Source of the DNA: a virus
DNA: 36,684 nt
Virus record (IMG/VR): IMGVR_UViG_3300020423_000004
Coordinates: 1-36,684 of that record
Direction: 5' to 3' (one strand)
The notes under the pieces were generated by a model. That model had not been told where the DNA came from. It ran no database searches and worked only from the letters and a program-made list of their open reading frames with translations. Each line of letters starts with the position of its first letter. Within the stretch, counting starts at the first letter, position 1. Of the stretch, positions 30,311-36,684 are shown in pieces. A program made the translations under genes and the position numbers.

Positions 30311-30390
30311 TATGTAAACCCCTTTCCAGCCGAAAGCTTACCCCCTAAATTTTATACTCGTTACCAGTGTTTTACTTAAAGCCTGGTAAC
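30311..30390 (+). promoter_or_regulatory. Candidate Mor-dependent promoter of the tail-tip operon
   Basis: TATGTAAACCCCTTTCCAGC (30311-30330) matches the 20434 site at 15 of 20 positions. After the same 22-base gap comes TATACT (30353-30358), the best -10 of the set. GTTACCAG (30360-30367) and CTGGTAAC (30383-30390) form a perfect 8-bp inverted repeat that ends one base before the ATG at 30392, and no separate ribosome-binding site is visible. Confidence 0.6.
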
Positions 30391-30391
30391 G

Positions 30392-31000
30392 ATGACAGTT
30401 CCACTCCCCTTACCCAAACGCCCTAAACGCTCTAACTTTAAGTTAGTGCCGAATAGCCAAATTCATTTAAACAAAGCCAATAACGCCACTGAGGTGTATG
30501 ACCTTGAGGGTGCTTATTGGGAATTTGAAATTGAATTAGCCAATGTGCCTGAGCGTGAAGCGTTGGCGCTAGATGCATTTATTGCCAGCCTGCGTGGGCA
30601 AGTGGGCACATTTACCCTATTTGATTACCGTCGCGAGCAACTTGATAAAGACTTTACTGGGTATGTGCGTGGTGAAAACCAAGACGGTAATACGCTGGTT
30701 ATTGATGGTTTACCGCTCAACCAAACCTTGCTAGTTGCTGGCGAACGTATGCAAGTGGGAGTCGGCCAAAATACAGAGCTTAAAATTTTAACCGGCGATT
30801 TGGTCAGTGATTCACTTGGCCGTGCCACTGCCGTTTTTGAATCGCCCCTGCGTAAAATCCCTGCTGATAACACCTTAATCACCTTTAAACAGCCGCGTGG
30901 TTTGTTCCGCCTTGCGGATAACAACCAGGGCATAGATAGCGCTGAATACAAAAAAGGCATTGTCACCAGTTGGAAGATTAAAGGACGGGAGGCGTTTTAA
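30392..31000 (+). CDS. Tail tip protein, probable distal tail protein
   Basis: A 202-residue protein opening the tail-tip cassette. In B3/D3112-like phages and gene-transfer agents this position holds the distal tail (hub) protein that joins the tube to the tip. It is beta-rich, with the family-like segments YWEFEIELANVPEREALALDAFIASLRGQVGTFTLFDYR and, at the end, KKGIVTSWKIKGREAF. The next gene starts on its stop (TAATG). The leader has a hairpin but no ribosome site. Confidence 0.65.
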   Translation: MTVPLPLPKRPKRSNFKLVPNSQIHLNKANNATEVYDLEGAYWEFEIELANVPEREALALDAFIASLRGQVGTFTLFDYRREQLDKDFTGYVRGENQDGNTLVIDGLPLNQTLLVAGERMQVGVGQNTELKILTGDLVSDSLGRATAVFESPLRKIPADNTLITFKQPRGLFRLADNNQGIDSAEYKKGIVTSWKIKGREAF

Positions 31001-31590
31001 TGGAGTCGTTAAACGCTGGGTTACTCGCTGATTTAGCCAATAGTGGTCGCGCCCGTTACTTTGTTCGCCTGGCATTTAAAAGCGGTGATGTATTACTGCA
31101 TACGGGTGTAGGTGAACGTCGCTTTAAAAACCTAACCTGGAAAGGCTTAGGGATGCTCGGCACCGTGAGTGAAATCCCTGCTAATGACAAGAACGACAGC
31201 GCCCGTATTCGCTTAACCCTTCACACGCAAGACACAGCCGTACTGGCTGAAGTCGCTGAAAACGATCCTATTGGCCATACCTGCGAAATCTACCTTGTTA
31301 CCGTGGATGAACACTACCGCGTAAGCCAAAGTCAGCTGCTTGAAAGTGGTTACATTGTGGCGTGCGATGTAGAGCGCGGTGCAGTATCACAAGTGCAATT
31401 AAGTGTAGCGGGTGAAAGTGAACGCTGGAAAGAGTCTCGCTTACACCAGCGCTGGAATGATGCGACACAACGCGCCCTCTACCCTGATGATGCTTTTTTC
31501 AGTGAGCAAGCGTCTGCCAATAAACAAAACCTACCTGACACACAACCTGGTAACTACATAGGGAATAAACGCCGTGAACGCCACCGTTAA
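31000..31590 (+). CDS. Tail tip protein, DUF2163-like (lambda gpL position)
   Basis: A 196-residue protein in the position of DUF2163/gpL-like tip proteins. It has YFVRLAFKSGDVLLHTGVG near the start and a central LTLHTQDTAVLAEVAENDPIGHTCEIYLV, a pattern found in this group of tip proteins. The usual C-terminal ironcluster cysteines of lambda gpL are not evident. GGGAGG lies six bases before the ATG, which overlaps the preceding stop. The NlpC-like gene starts inside its 3' end. Confidence 0.65.
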   Translation: MESLNAGLLADLANSGRARYFVRLAFKSGDVLLHTGVGERRFKNLTWKGLGMLGTVSEIPANDKNDSARIRLTLHTQDTAVLAEVAENDPIGHTCEIYLVTVDEHYRVSQSQLLESGYIVACDVERGAVSQVQLSVAGESERWKESRLHQRWNDATQRALYPDDAFFSEQASANKQNLPDTQPGNYIGNKRRERHR

Positions 31591-31984
31591 ACTAGCCGCC
31601 TTTATAAATCAACGTAATTGCATGCCGTTTCAGTGGGGCAAAAATGATTGCTGCCTACTCGTGGCTGATTGGGTTCGCTTTGCGACAGGCCAAGACGTTG
31701 CTGCAGATTTTAGAGGTAAATACCGCTCTGAGAATGGTGCATTTAAACAACTCTTTAAACGTGGTTTAAACGATGTTCAAAGCGTCTTTAAAGACCGTTT
31801 AAACCGTGAAATTCCTATTGCGTATGCGCGCCGTGGTGATTGCGCCCTTGTTGAATTTAACGGTGAACTTGTTGGCGGAATTGTGACAGTCAATGCCGTT
31901 GTATGTGTTGGCGAAAATGGACTTGTGACTAAACCTATGAGCTGCGTAAAAGCGGTTTACCCATTGGAGCCGCGCAATGTCTAA
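31574..31984 (+). CDS. Tail tip NlpC/P60-like protein (DUF6950-like)
   Basis: A 136-residue protein with the NlpC-like start FQWGKNDCCLLVADWVRFATG (about residues 19-39, candidate nucleophile Cys26 or Cys27) and a RGDCALVEF ... GGIVTVNAVVCVGENGLV C-terminal half. In tail tips such proteins help cut peptidoglycan at DNA entry or act as structural relatives. The His expected in active NlpC enzymes is not evident, so activity is uncertain. GTG start inside the preceding gene. Residues about 57-77 (AFKQLFKRGLNDVQSVFKDRL) are encoded by TTTAAA array 6. Confidence 0.65.
   Translation: MNATVKLAAFINQRNCMPFQWGKNDCCLLVADWVRFATGQDVAADFRGKYRSENGAFKQLFKRGLNDVQSVFKDRLNREIPIAYARRGDCALVEFNGELVGGIVTVNAVVCVGENGLVTKPMSCVKAVYPLEPRNV
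31742..31803. repeat. Phased TTTAAA array 6, inside a coding sequence
   Basis: TTTAAA at 31742, 31754 and 31765, TTCAAA at 31776, and TTTAAA at 31787 and 31798. The last five are exactly 11 bases apart; the first is 12 from the second. It lies wholly within the DUF6950-like gene. Confidence 0.8.
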
Positions 31985-34900
31985 AGTTGTCGATACTGTT
32001 GTAGACACAGGGGGCGATTTATTCGGCATTGGTCGTAGTATCTATGATAAGACCGTGGGCGCACTGTGGGACTCGCTCACCCCTGATGTACCTGAAGAGG
32101 ACCTTGCAACACTTGCTAAGGGCTTACAAAAAGGCATAGACCAACCGCGCCGCATTACCTTTGGCCGTGACCGTGTTGGTGGGGTTATTGCTCACCAAGC
32201 TGAAGTTGAGCGCGATAAAAAGAAATTTGTTCAAATGGTGGTGCTAATTAATGGTGCCCCAATTGATGCCCTCGAAGAAATCTACATTGCTGATAAGCCG
32301 CTTACTGAGTACCCGAGCGAAAGTTGGGACTATGAATTAAGCGATGGCCGCCATACAACGGCGAACAGTAAAGCCGTTGCTAAAATGGCAGGTTGGACTG
32401 CTGAACACATCGGGTATGGCCAAGCACACATTTTTGTTGAGTTTGAAAATAATCGCGAAGTCTTTCCTGATGGTATTAGCGATACTGAGTTTTTAATTCG
32501 CGGTGCCCGGGTGTGGGACCCGCGCGATACAAATCAAGACCCTGATGATGAAACCACCTGGCTTTGGTCACAAAATGCAGTGCTATGTGCCCTGCACTAT
32601 GTACGCTTTTACGGGGCGCATGAAGTCCCTTTTGAGCGCTTACCGCTTGAGTGGTGGATTGCCGCCATTAACGTGTGTGATGAAGAAGCCGAGTTTACTG
32701 ATAAAGACGGTAATATCACGACTGAGCCACGCTACACAACCAATGGCAGCTTTACCTTTACCACAAAACCTCTTGATGTATTAAACCAACTTGAAGCCTG
32801 TTTTGCGGGTAAGATTTTTAGGCAAATGGGCCAATGGTATGTACGTGTTGGTGCCTGGTATGGCAACCCAACTTACACCATTAATACAGATGATGTTCAC
32901 GGCAACATTAAGATTAAATGGCATGCGGATTTACGCGACCGTGCCAACGTTGTTCGCGCAACATTTACCGATCCCGATCAAAACTACGAACGCACTGATG
33001 CGCCGCCAGTAATATCAACTGCATACCAAGAGCGTGATAACCAGGTATTAGAAAAGTCGATTACCCTGCCCTTTGTTAGAAGCAGCACGACAGCACAACG
33101 TTTAGCCACTATACACCTTGAACAAACACGCTTAGGTGAAATTGAACTACCCCTTAAGCACAAAGGCTTGGCTGCAGCTGTTGGCCGAACTGTGTACTTA
33201 AACTTACCTGGTGAATCAATTAGCAACAAAATCTACCGCGTGACAGAGCGCCGTTTTCGTTTAGATGGCGGCGTTACCTTGATGTGTATTGAAGATGGGC
33301 CTGACTTATGGGGCGATAACTTAATACCAGGTGCGCAAGATATTACCCCAAACAGTGATTATTTAATTGGTGCGCCAAAGCCTGTTTTTGATGTACGGGT
33401 TACATTAGATGGTGATGGTAATGGGATTGTAAAATGGGCTCACCCTTCCCCTTTATCAGTCTTTGAATATGATGTTGAGTTCTACACAACCATTGAACCA
33501 GAGGTTGAAGGTGAAGATCCAATTGATGTGCTTATGTATCAAAACACAGTTACATATACACAATCTATCATTCCCACGTTGGATATCGGCGAGTACACAG
33601 CACGGATAAGTGCAAAAAATATCTTTGGGCAACGCTCTTTAAAAGCCATTGTAAAATTTAACTTTGATAAGCCGCTTGTACCCACTATCTCGTTTGATGC
33701 TACTTATAATTCAATTGTATTAACAGCCAGTGTTGATGGCTCTAGCACAGGCACTTCTTTTCAATGGCAGTTCTTTGGTACTGAAGAGCCGGTTATTGAA
33801 GAACCAACAGAAGAGAACCCTGATGGATCAACTCAGGTTGATGAGCCGCCAATTTTAAATGGCTATAGCTATACGTTTACTGGCTTAGTGCCAGAAACTG
33901 AATATTTCTTTAAGGTTAGAACGATTAATGTTGTTGGCGTGAGTGAGTGGATTGTATTTGCTGCAAGCACGCCCCCTGCTGACATTACTGAGTTTATAAC
34001 CAATCTTGAGCTTACACAGCTTAGTGAAAGTGCCCAAAACCTGATCAACGACATTAATGAACAAGTTGATCGCCTTCGCGAAGGCTCTGAGAATAACATT
34101 GACGACAAAATTACTGATATTGAAGACAATCTTAGTGATGCAATCAAGGACTTAGACGATAAAGTTAACACTGATATTGACGATATAAATTCGAATATCG
34201 GAGAGTTAAACGATAACCAAAACACCATCAAAGACGCTGTCTTTTTGCTTGATCGTTCTGTGGCTTTACTCGATGCGGAAGCGCTTAATCGCATTGATAT
34301 TGAGCGCGTTGTATTTGACTTAACCGCCGAATACGTGCGTTTTCGTGAAGCGTATGAAAACCGCACAGCAGAGCAAGACCGCTTAGTTGATGCCGCTGTA
34401 ACAGTTGATCCTGAATCAGGCCGTATTGTTAATCGCGCCGAAGAAATCACAGCAGATATGCTGCAAGAAGCCTATCAAGAAATTGATGCTGTAAAAGGCC
34501 AGGTCACAACCCAAGTTAAGAAACTTGAAGTATCAGATAAGCGTATTCAGCAAGCCGAATCTGAACTATCTATACAAGCCGATAAAATAAATCAGCGTGT
34601 TACTTATACTGAGGTTCAATCTGAAATATCTAGCGCTATTCAGGCCCTTGTTCCTGCTTATTCGTGGCAATTTAATAGCTCAGATGAAGGCTTTACAGGC
34701 GTTACCAGCCATAACACAGCGGGCTATATAGTCGCTAATGAGGCCGTAACAAGCCCAGATATTAGCTACATAGCTGAAGAAAACACCATGTTTCGCTTGC
34801 GTGTTCGTTTGCATGTGGGTGCAACGTGGCTTGGCCAAGTTGTTATTAATGGCACTATTACCTTATCGGTACCTGCCCCTGCAACGAGCGGTTGGGAAAC

Positions 34901-36684
34901 ATTACAAGTTAACGCTGAAGGCTTAACCGGCTATACGGGCGAAATTACCTCACTGGTATTTAACCTGGGCCCGTGTGATATAGACGCCATTGAAATAGGT
35001 AAACGTGGCGCGAGCGATTTAGCACTTCAAGATATCACTACACGCACTACAAACCTTGAGCAAGAAATCGATGGTCGCACAGGTCGCATGGCACAGTATG
35101 CCACTACCATTTGGGTTAATGCCCTTGGCTATCAAAAGCAAAGCGATGTGCAGCAGATTATCGATTCGTTCAATACGACATATAAAGTCTCTGCAACGCT
35201 TCAAGAGTTTGACGAAAACGATGTACTAACAAAAGCTAACAACGCGCAAGAGTTTATCAATGGCGCTGAAGCTTACATTGAGCAGCAAATTACGGCATTT
35301 ATCGACCAAGAAGATGGCGTAAATGCTAAGTTTAGCATGGTTAACCAGCGCTTAGACGCACAGCAAGGCACCATTACTAAGCAAATTGCGCAGATGCAGA
35401 ACCTCGAAGTCGACTTAAATAACGCATCAATAAACGATGTGTTACAAGCGTGGAACGAGTTTCAAAAGAATGACGAGTTACAAGATCTAGATATCAAACT
35501 CGCCCTTGCAGATGAAAAGCTCCAAGCCCGTACAGAGGAACTAAAAAGCGTATCTGAGCAAAGCCTAGCGCTGGTATCGCTGTTTGAGCAAAGCAAGTCA
35601 GCCTTAACAAGTGTATCAACGGCCTTTTCTAATTCGCATCAAGCGCAAGTAAAGCAAAATCGTGAATTTGAAGTTCAGCATAAAGACGCTAAAGCTAAGT
35701 TTATCAATGTAGAGCAAGCGATTGCCGACGAAACCGAGGCCCGTGTTCAAACTGAGCAAGCGTTTCAAGCCGAGTTTGAAAACAACACAGCTAAGTTCGC
35801 ACAAGTTAATCAGGCTATTGCGAATGAGACTGAAACCCGCGTTCAAAATGAACTAGCATTTCAAGCTGAGTTTGATAACAACGCAGCTAAGTTTGTGCAA
35901 GTTAATCAGGCTATTGCGAGTGAGACTGAAACCCGCGTTCAAAACGAGTTAGCTTTTCAAGCTGAGTTCGAAAACAACGCCGCTAAGTTCGTACAAGTAA
36001 ATCAAGCGCTTGCTAACGAGACTGAGGCCCGTGTTCAAACTGAGCAAGCCTTTCAAGCTGAGTTCGATAATAATGCCGCTAAGTTTATTCAGGTCAATCA
36101 GGCCCTAGCTAATGAAACGGAGGCGCGAGTTCAAACTGAGCAAGCGTTCCAAGCTGAGTTTGAAAGCAACACAGCCAAGTTTGCACAAGTAAACCAAGCC
36201 CTTGCTGATGAAACGCAAGCCCGTGTTCAAACTGAGCAAGCGTTTCAAGCTGAATTTGATAACAACGCGGCGAAGTTCGTACAGGTAAACCAAGCGCTTG
36301 CTGATGAAGTACAAACCCGCGTCCAAAACGAATTGGCTTTTCAAGCTGAGTTCGAAAACAACGCGGCAAAGTTTGTTCAAATCAATCAGTCACTCGCAAA
36401 CGAAACCCAAGCTCGGAACACGTTAGAGCAAGTGTTAAGAGCCAAGATAGAAAACGACGACACCGATGTATTAGCAGACGCGCATGAATTTACACGAACA
36501 GCGGTTGGCTATTGCTTAGATGCAAACGGCAACCCGACAAGTGAGAATGACGCAGCGGTTTGTGTTGCCGGTGGTGGTACGTGGATTGCTGGGCCGCTTG
36601 CTGAATATATCGCAAACATGCAAATCAGTGACGGTGTAAACACAGCAAGCATTAAGCAGCTTCGCCAGTTGTTCACCACCATTG
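31977..36684 (+). CDS. J-like tail tip / receptor-binding protein (3' truncated by window)
   Basis: ATG at 31977 overlaps the preceding gene by 8 bases; the frame stays open for 1569 codons to the window edge. Layout: an N-terminal hub region like lambda J (about 1-465; for example RGARVWDPRDTNQDPDDETTWLW); two fibronectin-III-like domains (about 468-555 and 565-670); acidic coiled coil (about 675-760); a jelly-roll carbohydrate-binding-like domain starting YSWQFNSSDEGFTG (about 894-1010); more coiled coil; eight 32-residue repeats (about 1231-1486); then GYCLDANGNPTSENDAAVCVAGGGTW, a motif common near the C-terminus of J-type proteins. It is the main candidate for host recognition. Its C-terminus is missing. 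Confidence 0.85.
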   Translation, partial: MSKVVDTVVDTGGDLFGIGRSIYDKTVGALWDSLTPDVPEEDLATLAKGLQKGIDQPRRITFGRDRVGGVIAHQAEVERDKKKFVQMVVLINGAPIDALEEIYIADKPLTEYPSESWDYELSDGRHTTANSKAVAKMAGWTAEHIGYGQAHIFVEFENNREVFPDGISDTEFLIRGARVWDPRDTNQDPDDETTWLWSQNAVLCALHYVRFYGAHEVPFERLPLEWWIAAINVCDEEAEFTDKDGNITTEPRYTTNGSFTFTTKPLDVLNQLEACFAGKIFRQMGQWYVRVGAWYGNPTYTINTDDVHGNIKIKWHADLRDRANVVRATFTDPDQNYERTDAPPVISTAYQERDNQVLEKSITLPFVRSSTTAQRLATIHLEQTRLGEIELPLKHKGLAAAVGRTVYLNLPGESISNKIYRVTERRFRLDGGVTLMCIEDGPDLWGDNLIPGAQDITPNSDYLIGAPKPVFDVRVTLDGDGNGIVKWAHPSPLSVFEYDVEFYTTIEPEVEGEDPIDVLMYQNTVTYTQSIIPTLDIGEYTARISAKNIFGQRSLKAIVKFNFDKPLVPTISFDATYNSIVLTASVDGSSTGTSFQWQFFGTEEPVIEEPTEENPDGSTQVDEPPILNGYSYTFTGLVPETEYFFKVRTINVVGVSEWIVFAASTPPADITEFITNLELTQLSESAQNLINDINEQVDRLREGSENNIDDKITDIEDNLSDAIKDLDDKVNTDIDDINSNIGELNDNQNTIKDAVFLLDRSVALLDAEALNRIDIERVVFDLTAEYVRFREAYENRTAEQDRLVDAAVTVDPESGRIVNRAEEITADMLQEAYQEIDAVKGQVTTQVKKLEVSDKRIQQAESELSIQADKINQRVTYTEVQSEISSAIQALVPAYSWQFNSSDEGFTGVTSHNTAGYIVANEAVTSPDISYIAEENTMFRLRVRLHVGATWLGQVVINGTITLSVPAPATSGWETLQVNAEGLTGYTGEITSLVFNLGPCDIDAIEIGKRGASDLALQDITTRTTNLEQEIDGRTGRMAQYATTIWVNALGYQKQSDVQQIIDSFNTTYKVSATLQEFDENDVLTKANNAQEFINGAEAYIEQQITAFIDQEDGVNAKFSMVNQRLDAQQGTITKQIAQMQNLEVDLNNASINDVLQAWNEFQKNDELQDLDIKLALADEKLQARTEELKSVSEQSLALVSLFEQSKSALTSVSTAFSNSHQAQVKQNREFEVQHKDAKAKFINVEQAIADETEARVQTEQAFQAEFENNTAKFAQVNQAIANETETRVQNELAFQAEFDNNAAKFVQVNQAIASETETRVQNELAFQAEFENNAAKFVQVNQALANETEARVQTEQAFQAEFDNNAAKFIQVNQALANETEARVQTEQAFQAEFESNTAKFAQVNQALADETQARVQTEQAFQAEFDNNAAKFVQVNQALADEVQTRVQNELAFQAEFENNAAKFVQINQSLANETQARNTLEQVLRAKIENDDTDVLADAHEFTRTAVGYCLDANGNPTSENDAAVCVAGGGTWIAGPLAEYIANMQISDGVNTASIKQLRQLFTTI
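35667..36434 (+). repeat. Eight 96-bp tandem repeats in the J-like gene
   Basis: Units of 96 bases (32 residues) begin at 35667 and then at 35763, 35859, 35955, 36051, 36147, 36243 and 36339. The consensus contains FQAEFxNNxAKFxQVNQA and ANETxxRVQ. The first unit and the end of the last are diverged. Two versions of the join alternate among units (RVQTEQA and RVQNELA). Helical, heptad-like content suggests a coiled-coil shaft whose length changes with repeat number. Confidence 0.93.

Noticed and set aside
33869-34450. A 193-codon minus-strand ORF inside the J-like gene
   Set aside because: Very Ser-rich translation opposite an Asp/Glu/Asn-rich coiled-coil coding region; no start signals.
35667-36434. 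Regular repeats as a possible CRISPR array
   Set aside because: Units are contiguous 96-bp coding repeats in one open frame, without spacers.
1-36684. Whether the window is a closed circular phage genome
   Set aside because: Joining the end to the start continues the J frame for only five codons before a TAA, and no terminal overlap is seen. The J-like gene is more simply cut by the window edge.

Overview
This window is most of a transposable (Mu-like) temperate siphovirus, presumably a prophage in a marine gammaproteobacterium. Base composition and codon use would fit Pseudoalteromonas or a relative, but nothing here proves the host. Mu-type evidence: a DDE transposase with its AAA+ partner (MuA/MuB), a Ner-like repressor, GemA, a Mor-family activator, and the Mu-type packaging and head set (DUF1804, TerL, DUF935 portal, F, I protease, DUF2190, DUF1320, G). 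The tail is not Mu-like. There is a tube protein but no sheath or baseplate genes, a 988-residue tape measure, and a tip cassette ending in a large J-like protein, as in the Pseudomonas transposable siphophages B3 and D3112.

Layout. Positions 1-485 are AT-rich and mostly non-coding, with repeats that could belong to a phage end. From 15417 leftward to 486 runs one long minus-strand arm: ner, two accessory early genes, A, B, small early genes including gemA, mor, three small genes, a terminator, then late genes (peptidase M15 endolysin, membrane protein, terminase subunits, portal, two displaced genes, a holin-like protein, F). From 15507 rightward runs a lysogenic operon: an XRE repressor, three cargo genes and a soluble + four-TM gene pair that resembles lambda RexA/RexB, closed by a strong terminator at 18979-19003. 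Small genes and a terminator follow. From 20516 the plus-strand late arm encodes protease/scaffold, decoration and capsid proteins, head-tail connectors, tail tube, a frameshifted tail chaperone, tape measure, an inserted membrane-protein moron, tip proteins and the J-like receptor-binding protein, which runs off the right edge. Relative to Mu, the whole block from c to F is inverted against I-to-tail, so the head module is split between opposite strands and opposite sides of the immunity region.

Regulation readable from sequence. Four sites (8038-8057 on the minus strand; 19197-19216, 20434-20453 and 30311-30330 on the plus strand) share a 20-bp pseudo-palindrome with exactly 22 bases between it and a -10-like hexamer. 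That is class II geometry, centred near -44, as for Mu Mor/C promoters. The single Mor-family protein at 8820-9227 is the obvious candidate activator, which would couple the two divergent late arms. The leftward promoter places its start essentially on the first codon (candidate leaderless mRNA). The three rightward ones have an inverted repeat packed between +1 and the start codon.

The most unusual structure is a family of six arrays of the hexamer TTTAAA repeated on an 11-bp helical phase (417, 8130, 10664, 20077, 23994, 31754). Five lie exactly at gene 3' ends and one lies inside a tail gene. I know of no described element of this form in Mu-like phages. Other notable items are a textbook A_AAA_AAC -1 frameshift site in the tail chaperone, a probable internal start for a scaffold inside the protease gene, eight 96-bp tandem repeats in the J-like protein, and an antisense gene pair with a terminator embedded in the opposing coding sequence. 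All family assignments are from recognition of sequence features, without database searches.
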